Assembly (NCBI GenBank): GCA_035561135.1
Contig: DATMYA010000048.1
Span: 62,001-126,000, forward strand
DNA length: 64,000 nt
Reading direction: 5' to 3'
Origin: Clostridia bacterium
GTDB lineage: Bacteria > Acidobacteriota > Terriglobia > Terriglobales > Acidobacteriaceae
Shown here: one piece after another, positions 19,440 through 27,817 of the stretch
Numbering within the stretch: position 1 is the first letter of the stretch
How the letters are laid out: the number at the start of each line of letters is the position of its first letter
The notes under the pieces: model-generated
Seen by the model: the letters and a program-made list of their open reading frames with translations, nothing else
Told to the model about the DNA's origin: nothing
Database searches by the model: none
Translations under genes and position numbers: made by a program

Positions 19440-19721
19440 AGAGATTATTCGACCAAGGTTCGCAGGTTATCGTGATTCTCCTCACCATAGCGCGTGACTA
19501 ACATATTCAAAGAGAGAATGACTACATACCGGCACAGCGCCGATATTTAGGCACCCATCCGGAGCCACTATGCCTCCGATGGAACCGTTATGCCTGCAAC
19601 GTAAACAAAACAGACGGTATAGGCGGGACGGGATTTCGGCAAATATGGACGCTTAGTTGCACTACAAGAAGCGCACAATGGCGATTGTCCCACGTATCAC
19701 GAGAGGCGCGTCGGAACGGCG

Positions 19722-20066
19722 ATGCTAAGAATCACGGTACAGAGCGACTCGTCGGGAATGGTATTTCGTCTGGAGGGCAAGCTGAGCGATGCTTGGGTTG
19801 CGGAACTTGGGAAGGCTTGGCGACTAAACAGGGTATTCCCTGACCGCAGTGCAGTGCGAGTTGATCTGACAGAAGTTTCGTTCGTAGATGAAGAAGGCAA
19901 GTCTCTGCTGACCGGATTTGCGAGGCAGGGCGCAGAACTCGTCGCACGCGGCCCGATGATGCGAGACCTTGTTCGGAAAATCGAGGCGCACGCACAAGCT
20001 GCGCGACTGGCACCCGAAGGTGTCCAGCAGTTTTCACTGAAGAGGAGACTGAGTCAGTGCGGCTAA
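19722..20066 (+). CDS. STAS-like domain protein
   Basis: 114 aa. The strand-helix pattern MLRITVQSDSSGMVFRLEGK, AWVAELGKAWR, VRVDLTEVSFVDEEGKSLL and GAELVARGPM is the STAS/anti-sigma-factor-antagonist fold. The usual phosphorylatable Ser at the start of the DSxG loop is replaced: here the loop reads VDEEGKSLL, with acidic residues. No anti-sigma kinase or PP2C gene is adjacent, so partners are unknown. Similar orphan STAS-like proteins are common in Acidobacteriota. Confidence 0.75.
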   Translation: MLRITVQSDSSGMVFRLEGKLSDAWVAELGKAWRLNRVFPDRSAVRVDLTEVSFVDEEGKSLLTGFARQGAELVARGPMMRDLVRKIEAHAQAARLAPEGVQQFSLKRRLSQCG

Positions 20067-20252
20067 AGATCGCCGCGCACTGATGCGACAGGATTCCCCA
20101 CCACTATGGCGGAGGTGGGGCGGGCAGATCGGCTGACTGCTTCAAGAGACGGGAGCACTGGGCCTGCCGATCTGCCCATATGTTTTTTCTTTGGCCATGC
20201 TATGGCCGAATGTTCTGCTCTCCGGAGACTTTCGGCTGCATTGACGGGCAGC

Positions 20253-20399
20253 TCAAGCCGCCTGTTCGGAGTGCTACTTGAGGCCGGCGCGCGCATCTAT
20301 CACTACGAGCCTTCGATGATCCGTACCAAGTCGCTGATCGTGGATGGATTGTGGCCGGTCGCCGGCTCAACCAGCTTAGTGCATAAACGCCAGCAATGA
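20253..20399 (+). pseudogene. Remnant of cardiolipin synthase / phospholipase D (ClsB-like)
   Basis: The frame reads LLEAGARIYHYEPSMIRTKS and then LIVDGLWPVAGSTS, which is the second HKD block of cardiolipin synthases (normally AGVRIYEYQPTMxHAKTxxVDGxWxxxGSTN). The catalytic His of HxK is Arg here, the upstream two thirds of the protein are missing and the tail after GSTS is nonsense. Its stop overlaps the ATG of the EEP-family gene (ATGA). This matches the usual clsB-ybhP pairing and supports decay of a formerly intact neighbour. Confidence 0.7.
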
Positions 20400-21130
20400 T
20401 GCCCAACGGCATGATCCGCATTGTCACCTACAACATTCACAAGTGCCGCGGCCTGGATCAGCGCGTCGTCCCGTCGCGCGTTGCCGATGCAATCCGCCAG
20501 ACCGGAGCTGACATCGTCGCCATGCAGGAAGTCGTGCGCGTGCACGACTGCGTGGCGGAGCATGACCAACTCGCATTCATCGCGGGGCAGCTCGGCATGA
20601 AAGATTTCTGCTTCGGCGAGAACAGGAAAATCCTCACAGGCGTGTACGGGAATGCGACGGCCAGCAGGCTAAAGATTGTTCATTCGCAGAACTACGACCT
20701 GTCACACTCCATACGGGAGCGGCGCGGCTGCCTGCGCACGGATGTGCGACTGCCGAACGGACGCCTGCTTCACCTCCTCAACGTACACCTGGGAACGGGA
20801 TTCATGGAGCGGCGCGCACAGGCGCGTTTGATGCTAAGCCCGGAGGTTCTGCTGGCACCCGATATGCAAGGGCCGCGAATCATATTAGGCGACTTCAACG
20901 AGTGGACGCGCGGGTTGGCGACCAAGATGCTCGGCGCGAACTTCGCCAGCGCAGAGCTTACGCCACGGCAATGGCGCGTACGCAGCTATCCTGGCTTCGC
21001 TCCAGTGCTGCATCTCGATCATGTCTACTACGACGGCCAGCTTAAGCTTAAGCGCTTCTACATGCATCGCTCGCGCACGGCGCTGATCGCGAGCGACCAT
21101 CTCCCGCTCATAGCGGAATTTGAGATGTAG
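20396..21130 (+). CDS. Endonuclease/exonuclease/phosphatase (EEP) family protein, YbhP-like
   Basis: 244 aa; ATG at 20396, with an ATG five codons later (MIRIVTYNIHKC) also possible. EEP-fold motifs: YNIHKCRG, ADIVAMQEV (catalytic Glu), NVHLG, ILGDFNEW (Asp/Asn) and the C-terminal LDHVYYD...ASDHLPL (His). E. coli ybhP is co-transcribed with clsB, and here the gene directly follows a decayed ClsB-like fragment, so a role in phospholipid turnover is plausible but unproven. No signal peptide. Confidence 0.85.
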   Translation: MMPNGMIRIVTYNIHKCRGLDQRVVPSRVADAIRQTGADIVAMQEVVRVHDCVAEHDQLAFIAGQLGMKDFCFGENRKILTGVYGNATASRLKIVHSQNYDLSHSIRERRGCLRTDVRLPNGRLLHLLNVHLGTGFMERRAQARLMLSPEVLLAPDMQGPRIILGDFNEWTRGLATKMLGANFASAELTPRQWRVRSYPGFAPVLHLDHVYYDGQLKLKRFYMHRSRTALIASDHLPLIAEFEM

Positions 21131-21193
21131 GCCACAACTGCTTACATCAGTAGCGAAGCAGATAAAGTTAAACCGTCGTACGCGCCGTGTGAT

Positions 21194-22336
21194 TCAGAGG
21201 GTCACTATCGCTGCAACTTGCGATCCGTACTCGTGCCCCGCTTCCTCGCCGCGCAGGACGCGCAACACACCTTCTGCCAGCGCCTGCAACTCGTCTTCGC
21301 CCGGATACACAAGTACGGGCGCGATCCATTCAACGTGCGCCTTGAGTGCGGCAACAAGCTTTTCAGAATGCGCCATGCCGCCGGTGAGCAGGATGGCGTC
21401 GAGGCGTCCGCGCAAAGCCGCTGACATAGCGCCAATCTCTTTTGCGATCTGGTACACCATGGCATCGAAGACCAGCTCGGCGTGCTCGCCCCCAGCGCTG
21501 ATGCGGCGTTCGACCTCGACCAAGTCCTTGGTGCCCAGGTACGAGTAGAATCCGCCTTCGCGGAAGAGCATGGCCTCGATCTGCTTGTACGTGTGTTTGC
21601 CTGAGAAACACAGCTCGACCAGCTTCATGGCCGGTACGGTTCCGGCACGCTCGGTGGAGAATGCGCCTTCTTCTCGCGAGTTGGTGACGTCGATCATCCG
21701 GCCATCTTCATGCGCAGAGACGGAGATGCCGCTGCCAACGTGCGCAACGACCAAGCGCAGGGCGGAGTAGGCGACGCCACGCTCGCGTGCGTAGCGCTTT
21801 GCCACGGCCTTGGTATTCAGCGCATGAGAGAGGCATTGGCGCTCGAGTTGCGCCGAGCCCGAAAGGCGCGCCTTCTCCGGCCACTCATCCACGCTGACGG
21901 GATCCACGACGTACGCATCGACTCCGGCATCATCGGCAATACCCTTCGCGATGACCGCGCCGAGGTTGGATGCGTGCTCGCCGCGTTCGGCGCGGCGCAA
22001 CTCCTCGAGCATCACATCATTCACGCGATAGGTTCCGCTGGCGAGCGGCTTCAGCAAGCCGCCGCGTCCGGCGACGGCGTCGATCTGCGACAGCTTGAAT
22101 CCGCGCTGTTCAAGTTCGGCCTCGATCAGACGCCGGCGGAAGTCGCTTTGCTCCAGAATTGCGCGACCCTTGAAACACGCCATTTCTTCATCACTGTGCC
22201 GCAGCGTCTGCGTGAAGACCGGCTGATCGCCCGCGTAAAGTGCGAACTTGGTGGATGTGGAGCCGGGATTGATGACGACAACGTTCGACGCGACAACGCT
22301 TGACACGGCAATGTGCGACGGCGCTTTACGCTCCAT
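21194..22336 (-). CDS. buk: Butyrate kinase
   Basis: 380 aa, in the acetokinase/ASKHA fold. It converts butyryl phosphate plus ADP to butyrate plus ATP, or the reverse. Motifs: VVVINPGSTSTKFALY (phosphate 1), AGRGGLLKP, VVAHVGSGISVSAHEDGRMID, REEGAFSTERAGTVP and LTGGMAHS. The N-terminus has about 17 extra residues before the first strand, so a later start is possible. It overlaps the end of ptb by 11 bp, forming a two-gene operon. Confidence 0.9.
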   Translation of the reverse strand: MERKAPSHIAVSSVVASNVVVINPGSTSTKFALYAGDQPVFTQTLRHSDEEMACFKGRAILEQSDFRRRLIEAELEQRGFKLSQIDAVAGRGGLLKPLASGTYRVNDVMLEELRRAERGEHASNLGAVIAKGIADDAGVDAYVVDPVSVDEWPEKARLSGSAQLERQCLSHALNTKAVAKRYARERGVAYSALRLVVAHVGSGISVSAHEDGRMIDVTNSREEGAFSTERAGTVPAMKLVELCFSGKHTYKQIEAMLFREGGFYSYLGTKDLVEVERRISAGGEHAELVFDAMVYQIAKEIGAMSAALRGRLDAILLTGGMAHSEKLVAALKAHVEWIAPVLVYPGEDELQALAEGVLRVLRGEEAGHEYGSQVAAIVTL

Positions 22337-23273
22337 GAGCCAGTACCCCCAATGCGACCGAGTTCAACTTATCGTCCACGCTCTCTACCCGCGAAGGAAT
22401 GAGGATCGGGACGCGCGCGCCAACAATGACGTGCGCACATTGCGATCTCCCGAGATATTTAACGGCTTTGCCTAGCAGGTTGCCGGCTTCGATGTTGGAC
22501 ACGATCATGCAATCGGCGTGGCCCGCGACGGGGTTGGTAATACCTTTGGCTTTCGCCGCCGATTCGAGCAATGCATTGTCCAGCGCGAGCGGTCCATACA
22601 CGTCCGCCTCGCCGAATTCGCCGCTGGTGCCCAGCTCGCTGAGCAGTTTGGCGTCAATGGTGGAAGGCACAGAGTCCGTGACAACCTCGGTGGCGCTCAT
22701 GATTGCAATCTTCGGCCGCGCAATCCCAAGGGCGTGCATCACCGTGACAGCGTTCAGGACGATCTGCTTCTTTTGTTCGAGCGTTGGCGCGACGTTCATG
22801 CCTCCATCGCTCATGCCCACAAGGCGCGTCTCTCCAGAAAGCGTGTCTTCGTAGAGCAGCACGTCGCTGAGCAGGCGGCCAGTGCGAAGTCCGTTCTGCT
22901 TATCGAGCGCTGCCCGCAGAAGTTCGTCCGTGCGCAAGTGTCCTTTGAGCAGAATGTCCACCTTGCCATCACGCGCCATCTGCGAGGCGGCGTTCGCGGC
23001 AAGAGCTGGCTCAGGTGCATGGATGAACTGAGCTTTGTCGAGCAACTGAGGCGTGCCCACCTGCACGAGTTTGGCCCGTATGCGTGACTCGTCTCCGAAC
23101 AAAACCGCTACGGCGATGCCCTGGTCCGCGGCGCTTGCGGCTGCAAGCAGCGCGACTTCGTCATCGGCCACGACGACACCTACTCGCTTGGGGCCCGCGG
23201 CCTGTGCGCGTATGCGTAACTGCTGGAAATTGGCGATGGCGGTGCCGGAGCACTCGATGGCGGGAGTAGGCAT
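22326..23273 (-). CDS. ptb: Phosphate butyryltransferase (phosphate acyltransferase family)
   Basis: 315 aa from the ATG at 23273, with GAGGA just upstream; a GTG four codons earlier is in frame. It exchanges the CoA of butyryl-CoA for phosphate. Family features: a PTA/PTB Rossmann-like fold with VGVVVADDEVALLAAASAADQG, DILLKGHLRTDELLRAAL, GMSDGGMNVAPTLEQK and CMIVSNIEAGNLLGKAVKYLG. Paired with buk it gives a route for ATP formation from short-chain acyl-CoA, or acyl-CoA production from butyrate. A CRP-like palindrome lies about 95 bp upstream. Confidence 0.9.
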   Translation of the reverse strand: MPTPAIECSGTAIANFQQLRIRAQAAGPKRVGVVVADDEVALLAAASAADQGIAVAVLFGDESRIRAKLVQVGTPQLLDKAQFIHAPEPALAANAASQMARDGKVDILLKGHLRTDELLRAALDKQNGLRTGRLLSDVLLYEDTLSGETRLVGMSDGGMNVAPTLEQKKQIVLNAVTVMHALGIARPKIAIMSATEVVTDSVPSTIDAKLLSELGTSGEFGEADVYGPLALDNALLESAAKAKGITNPVAGHADCMIVSNIEAGNLLGKAVKYLGRSQCAHVIVGARVPILIPSRVESVDDKLNSVALGVLAHGA

Positions 23274-23360
23274 CTTCGTCCTCACTTGCGGAAACGTTCC
23301 ACTCTAAAACCTATTTGTCTACAACCTTTTGAAGATGACGCGTAGACGGCCAAAACGTCT

Positions 23361-23374
23361 GTGTCATACGTCAC
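23361..23374. promoter_or_regulatory. CRP/FNR-type palindrome upstream of ptb-buk
   Basis: GTGTCATACGTCAC is 12/14 identical to the perfect palindrome upstream of actA. It resembles the CRP consensus TGTGA-N6-TCACA (TGTGT/TCACC here). It lies in the 375-bp region between divergent ptb and the MerR gene, centred about 94 bp from the ptb start and 280 bp from the MerR start. The rest of that region holds no gene I can support. Confidence 0.4.
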
Positions 23375-23648
23375 CTCTGGGGGCGACATCGTATCAACAA
23401 CGCGGCTCCGAGTAACCTGACTTGCTCGTGCGCAGATTTGCGTCATGTTATGCGGGAAATCACGCCCGGCGGTGCGAGATTTGCCCCGTTTCTCGACCTG
23501 CAACTCAAGAAATCATGAGAACATGAGCCCTAAGTAATTGAACGCAGGGGTGAAACAAGCACGTTTAATTCCAGAGTATTGGCTAAAGAATTGCGCTAAT
23601 GGAGATGCACGGCATTTCGAGAATCTACGCTCTTTTTTTGAGGTCCTT

Positions 23649-24113
23649 ATGCGAGTCGAAGACGAGACTACAAACGCCATCCCGCAAGCAGGGTTAAGAA
23701 TCAAGATCGGCGCGGTTGCGCGTCATTTCAATATCTCGGTGGATCTGTTGCGTTTGTACGAACGCGAAGGATTGCTGATTCCCATCAAATCTCAGAAGGG
23801 GACACGCTATTTCACCGAACAGGATTATGTCTGGATCGCAACCGTGTTGCGATTGGTGCGCGAGGCACGCCTGAACTTTGCCGGAATTCGTCATCTGCTC
23901 GCATTGCTGCCGTGCTGGGAGATGCGGCAATGCGGCTTCGAAAAGAATGGCAACTGCCCGATCGTGAAAGATTCAACGGCTCCGTGCTGGACGAATCGCG
24001 TGTGCTGCCGTCCCGGCGAAGTGAAGGATTGTTATGGTTGCAGCGTGTATCGTTCAGCCCCGCAATGCGAGAACCTGAAAGCATTGTTAGTAGTAAGCCC
24101 TATCCACAACTGA
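23649..24113 (+). CDS. MerR-family regulator with a cysteine-rich C-terminal tail
   Basis: 154 aa from the ATG at 23649, preceded by GAGG; an upstream in-frame extension has no ribosome-binding site. The N-terminal winged helix is MerR type: IKIGAVARHFNISVDLLRLYEREGLL, then GTRYFTEQDYVWI. The tail has nine Cys (89, 95, 103, 113, 119, 120, 128, 131, 140), with CW pairs and CxxC. This suggests a metal or Fe-S sensing site, unlike the CxxC or CX7C forms of SoxR and MerR. It is convergent with phoU across a hairpin. Targets are unknown. Confidence 0.85.
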   Translation: MRVEDETTNAIPQAGLRIKIGAVARHFNISVDLLRLYEREGLLIPIKSQKGTRYFTEQDYVWIATVLRLVREARLNFAGIRHLLALLPCWEMRQCGFEKNGNCPIVKDSTAPCWTNRVCCRPGEVKDCYGCSVYRSAPQCENLKALLVVSPIHN

Positions 24114-24132
24114 CAGGCTGCTGAAATGCTTC

Positions 24133-24158
24133 TGGGGGAGACAATCGTCTCTCCCCCA
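24133..24158. terminator. Bidirectional hairpin between the MerR gene and phoU
   Basis: A perfect 9-bp stem TGGGGGAGA / TCTCCCCCA with an 8-nt loop, placed in the 74 bp between two convergent stops. T-runs are short, but position and strength suit a shared terminator. Confidence 0.6.
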
Positions 24159-24187
24159 AACATCGTCGACGAAAACTTTTCTCGCCG

Positions 24188-24895
24188 CTACTGCTCGCGT
24201 TTTGGAATAACACCGCCAATTTCCGTCCGGTCTTGCGGCGCACTGTGACGTACGTCAGCGCCGCGCACCCAGAAGATAACGTCTTCCGCGATATTGGTGG
24301 CGTGGTCGGCCACACGCTCGAGATTGCGCGTGATCAGCAGCGCATCGAGATACTGCTGCGTGTGTTCCGGGTCTTCTTTCATCCGGTGTACCAGTGCGAT
24401 AAAAGCCTCGTCCTTCATGCGGTCGACGATGTTGTCCATCTCCAGCACGGCCTGCGCCAGTTCGTCCTTGGCGTCGATGAAGGATTCCAATGCGCGCTGC
24501 ACCATGGTGCTCACCGTGCCGGCCATGCGCGCGATGTCCACCGGAATATCTACCGGCGGCTGTTGCAACATATCGAGCGTGCGCTGCGCGATGTTCACGG
24601 CCTGGTCGCCGACGCGCTCCAGATCGGCATTGATTTTGAGTACGGCGACGATGAAACGCAGATCGGAGGCCATGGGCTGCTGCATCGCGAGCAGGTCGAT
24701 AGCAAGTTCGTCGATCTCGCGTTCGATACTGTTGATGGCTTTCTCGCGCTCGAACACCACCTGGCACGGTTTCGAGTCGCGCTTCTGGTAGCCTTCGGTG
24801 GCGCGCTCCACGGCGTGCTCCGCCATGCCGCCCATGTTCAGCAGCTTCTGTTTCAAGTCAGCCAGCCCTTGCTGAAAACGGCTTCGTAAAATCAT
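24188..24895 (-). CDS. phoU: Phosphate transport system regulator PhoU
   Basis: 235 aa with two three-helix PhoU repeats. The metal-binding signatures are [23 protein letters not shown] in repeat 1 and the later E-R[12 protein letters not shown] motif ([17 protein letters not shown]) in repeat 2. PhoU links the Pst transporter to the PhoR kinase and represses the Pho regulon when phosphate is plentiful. It overlaps pstB by 4 bp and is the last gene of the pst run. Confidence 0.94.
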   Translation of the reverse strand: MILRSRFQQGLADLKQKLLNMGGMAEHAVERATEGYQKRDSKPCQVVFEREKAINSIEREIDELAIDLLAMQQPMASDLRFIVAVLKINADLERVGDQAVNIAQRTLDMLQQPPVDIPVDIARMAGTVSTMVQRALESFIDAKDELAQAVLEMDNIVDRMKDEAFIALVHRMKEDPEHTQQYLDALLITRNLERVADHATNIAEDVIFWVRGADVRHSAPQDRTEIGGVIPKREQ

Positions 24896-25653
24896 CCAAA
24901 CCTGCCAGTGATGTAGTCTTCCGTGCGCTTGTCGGACGGAGTGGTGAATATCTTTTCAGTCTTATCGAACTCGATGAGCTTCCCCATTAGGAAGAAGCCG
25001 GTTTGGTCAGCCACTCGTGCCGCTTGCTGCATGTTGTGGGTGACGATAACGACCGTGTACTGCTCTTTCAATTGGAAGATGAGTTCTTCAATTTTACCGG
25101 TCGAGATCGGATCGAGCGCCGAGGCGGGTTCGTCCATCAATAAAACTTCCGGCTCCACGGCCAGGGCGCGTGCGATGCACAGGCGCTGCTGCTGGCCGCC
25201 CGACAGGCTGGCACCTGACTTCTTGCGAAGGTAGTCTTTCACTTCGTCCCACAACGCCGCCATCTCCAGCGAGTGTTTCACGACTTCGTCGGTAGCCTGC
25301 CGATTGCGGTAGCCGTTCAGTTTCAGTCCGGCGGCTACGTTGTCGTAAATCGACATGCTTGGAAACGGATTCGGCTTCTGGAATACCATGCCAATGCGTC
25401 GTCGCACGTCGACAGCGGCGGTTCCGTTACCGTAAACGTCGATCTCGCCGACACGAACCTTGCCATCAACCCGCGCTCCCGCGATTGTTTCGTGCATGCG
25501 ATTGAGGCAGCGAATAAACGTGGACTTGCCGCAGCCGGACGGTCCGATGATGGCCGTTACCTTGTTCGGCTCAACGTGCATGTCGATCTGTTGCAGCACC
25601 TGGCTCTTGCCGAACCAGGCGTTGAGGCTATTCACCTCTATTCCTACACCCAT
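24892..25653 (-). CDS. pstB: Phosphate ABC transporter ATP-binding protein PstB
   Basis: 253 aa. It energises high-affinity phosphate import. Walker [10 protein letters not shown], PstB-specific [10 protein letters not shown] and [28 protein letters not shown] signature [16 protein letters not shown], Walker [13 protein letters not shown] and H-loop VTHNMQQA. Starts 51 bp after pstA and overlaps phoU. Confidence 0.97.
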   Translation of the reverse strand: MGVGIEVNSLNAWFGKSQVLQQIDMHVEPNKVTAIIGPSGCGKSTFIRCLNRMHETIAGARVDGKVRVGEIDVYGNGTAAVDVRRRIGMVFQKPNPFPSMSIYDNVAAGLKLNGYRNRQATDEVVKHSLEMAALWDEVKDYLRKKSGASLSGGQQQRLCIARALAVEPEVLLMDEPASALDPISTGKIEELIFQLKEQYTVVIVTHNMQQAARVADQTGFFLMGKLIEFDKTEKIFTTPSDKRTEDYITGRFG

Positions 25654-25704
25654 TCCGATGGGCTCCTTAAGATTCCGCTACCCTTCGGGCAGCTCGTTTT
25701 TGAT

Positions 25705-26577
25705 CTACGCAGAGTGCCGCATCATGCCGCGACTGGCGACCAGACGCACTATTGCCACCGTGCCAACTATGAGCGCGATGAGCACGAGAGCTCCCGCCCA
25801 GGCCTGCCGATGCCATTCATCGAACGGCGAAATGGCGTACGTGAAGATCTGTAATGGCAAAGCGGCGGTGGGCTGATTCGGCTTCAGACTCCAGAACTGG
25901 TTGCCGAAAGCGGTAAACAACAGCGGCGCAGTCTCGCCGGCGACACGCGCGAAGGCCAGCATGACTCCAGTGATAACCCCGGAAGCCGCCGTGCGCAATG
26001 AAATCGAAACCGTGCTGCGCCACTGTGGAATGCCCAGGCCGAGTGCAGCTTCGCGAACACTGAGCGGCACCATCAGCAACATTTCTTCGGTCGTGCGCGC
26101 AATCGTCGGCACCATCATGATGGCCAGCGCTATTCCTCCAGAGAAAGCCGAGAAATGTCCCTGCCTGAGCACCACGAGTGAATAGACCGCTATTCCGATC
26201 ACGATGGAAGGTACGCCGTTGAGCACGTCAGCCGTGAACCGAACGTAGTTCGAATATCGATTACGACCGTACTCGGCGAGATAGACGCCCGCGCCGATGC
26301 CCAGCGGCACGCCGATAAGGCTGGCAATCCCAAGAATCAGTCCTGAACCGACGATGGCGTTCGCCATGCCTCCGCCGAGTTCACCAACCGGTTGCGGGGT
26401 GTGCGTCAGGAACTCTATGTTGATGGAGCCTATGCCCTTGTAAACCAGATATGCGAAGACTGACACGAGAGGCGCAAGCACCAGAATGGCAGCGAGTGCG
26501 GCGGCAAAAGTCGCAATGTGGTCTTTCAGTTTGCGGAAGATTCCGACATTCCGCATGGGTGCGGCGTTATTGTGCAT
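25705..26577 (-). CDS. pstA: Phosphate ABC transporter permease PstA
   Basis: 290 aa with six predicted membrane helices. The coupling loop EEMLLMVPLSVREAALGLGIPQWRST is the EAA motif typical of PstA. It pairs with PstC to form the channel. The start overlaps the pstC stop by 11 bp. Confidence 0.94.
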   Translation of the reverse strand: MHNNAAPMRNVGIFRKLKDHIATFAAALAAILVLAPLVSVFAYLVYKGIGSINIEFLTHTPQPVGELGGGMANAIVGSGLILGIASLIGVPLGIGAGVYLAEYGRNRYSNYVRFTADVLNGVPSIVIGIAVYSLVVLRQGHFSAFSGGIALAIMMVPTIARTTEEMLLMVPLSVREAALGLGIPQWRSTVSISLRTAASGVITGVMLAFARVAGETAPLLFTAFGNQFWSLKPNQPTAALPLQIFTYAISPFDEWHRQAWAGALVLIALIVGTVAIVRLVASRGMMRHSA

Positions 26578-27634
26578 GGACCCCCGCAGGCGTTCCGCGA
26601 GTTATCGACCAGACCAGCAGGCGCGCCAGGCCGTTCACGATGAGCGTCACGATCAGCAGCGCGAGCCCAATCTCGACTAGCGCACTCAGGTAAAGGTCAT
26701 CGGTAGCTTCGCTGAATTCATTGGCGATAACACTGGCCATTGTGTATCCAGGCGCGAAGAGCGACTTCGCAATCTCCGGCCTATTGCCGATGACCATTGT
26801 TACAGCCATGGTTTCGCCGAGCGCGCGTCCCAGGCCGAGGATGATGGCTCCGAGAACGCCGGCACGAGCATTGCGCAGGACGCCGATGCGAATCATCTCC
26901 CAACGCGTGGCGCCAAGCGCCAGCGCCGCTTCGCGCTGATGCTGCGGAACAGCGACCAGCACCTCGCGAGTAATGGAAGAGATGATGGGGACAATCATGA
27001 TGGCAAGCACGATTCCGGCGGCCAACATGCCAATGCCGTAAGCCGGTCCGTCGAACAGGCCTGTCCAGCCCAGCGTGCGCGCCAGCGCAGGCTGCACACG
27101 TTCACGCAGAAGAGGGGCAAGAACGAAGATCGCCCAAAGACCATAGATAACGCTTGGAATCGCCGCCAGCAACTCGACCATGAAGGAGAAAATGCCGCGA
27201 ACTGACCGCGGGCACATCTCGGTGATGAAGACAGCGACACCAACTGAAAGCGGTACGGCTAAGAACAGCGCGAGGAGCGAAGAAACGATTGTTCCGTAAA
27301 GGAAGGGCAGCGCGCCGAATTCGCCGGAAACCGGATCCCAGTTGGTGCCGGTGAAGAACTTGAACCCGAATTGCAGCAGCGATGGCTTCGACTGGGAATA
27401 GAGTTCGAGCAACACAAGAACGACTATGGCGAGCACCGAGAGCGAACATGCCAGCATGGCGTACTTGAAGGCGTTATCGGCAATTCGGCTGGAACGGCTG
27501 GTTGTGAGCAGAAGCCGCCGCGCGCGCATGACCGGCCGTGGCACATTCTCCAGGTTCGGCACTGGAGAACTCGTCTGCACAGGCGGCACCGGCCGCGGGA
27601 ATGAATGCTCTGTGTTGGACTTACTGAAGTTCAC
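26567..27634 (-). CDS. pstC: Phosphate ABC transporter permease PstC
   Basis: 355 aa, slightly long because of a Pro-rich 50-residue N-terminal leader (a start at a later Met is possible). Six or more helices; PSVIYGLWAIFVLAP and the EAA-type loop REVLVAVPQHQREAALALGATRWEM are diagnostic. GRALGETMAVTMVIGN is the PstC signature. It is separated from the porin gene upstream by 183 bp holding two hairpins. Confidence 0.94.
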   Translation of the reverse strand: MNFSKSNTEHSFPRPVPPVQTSSPVPNLENVPRPVMRARRLLLTTSRSSRIADNAFKYAMLACSLSVLAIVVLVLLELYSQSKPSLLQFGFKFFTGTNWDPVSGEFGALPFLYGTIVSSLLALFLAVPLSVGVAVFITEMCPRSVRGIFSFMVELLAAIPSVIYGLWAIFVLAPLLRERVQPALARTLGWTGLFDGPAYGIGMLAAGIVLAIMIVPIISSITREVLVAVPQHQREAALALGATRWEMIRIGVLRNARAGVLGAIILGLGRALGETMAVTMVIGNRPEIAKSLFAPGYTMASVIANEFSEATDDLYLSALVEIGLALLIVTLIVNGLARLLVWSITRGTPAGVHAQ

Positions 27635-27684
27635 CCTTCAACGCTAACAAAACATTGTTACAGGACTGTGAAATCCCAAGATGA

Positions 27685-27729
27685 AATGGCCTGCTGCACC
27701 TTAATCCGTGAGTGCGGCAGCAGGCCATT
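27685..27729 (-). terminator. Strong hairpin between the porin gene and pstC
   Basis: Perfect 13-bp arms AATGGCCTGCTGC (27685-27697) and GCAGCAGGCCATT (27717-27729) with a 19-nt loop. There is no clear T-run. It may attenuate read-through from pstS-porin into pstCAB-phoU, or protect the upstream mRNA end. Confidence 0.55.
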
Positions 27730-27784
27730 CGATTCTCTTGTTCCCGGCGCAGTCTGTTTTGGCTACGCCGGAGGCTTGCACAAA

Positions 27785-27810
27785 CGGGACACCCTGGTTG
27801 GGGAGTCCCG
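27785..27810 (-). terminator. Hairpin just after the porin gene
   Basis: CGGGAC and GTCCCG form a 6-bp stem with a 14-nt loop, 8 bp beyond the porin stop at 27818. On the minus strand it is followed by TTTG. A weak terminator candidate. Confidence 0.4.
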
Positions 27811-27817
27811 GAAAACT

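Noticed and set aside
24245-24258. CRP-like site GTGACGTACGTCAG
   Set aside because: Lies inside the phoU coding sequence, near its end, so a regulatory role is unlikely.
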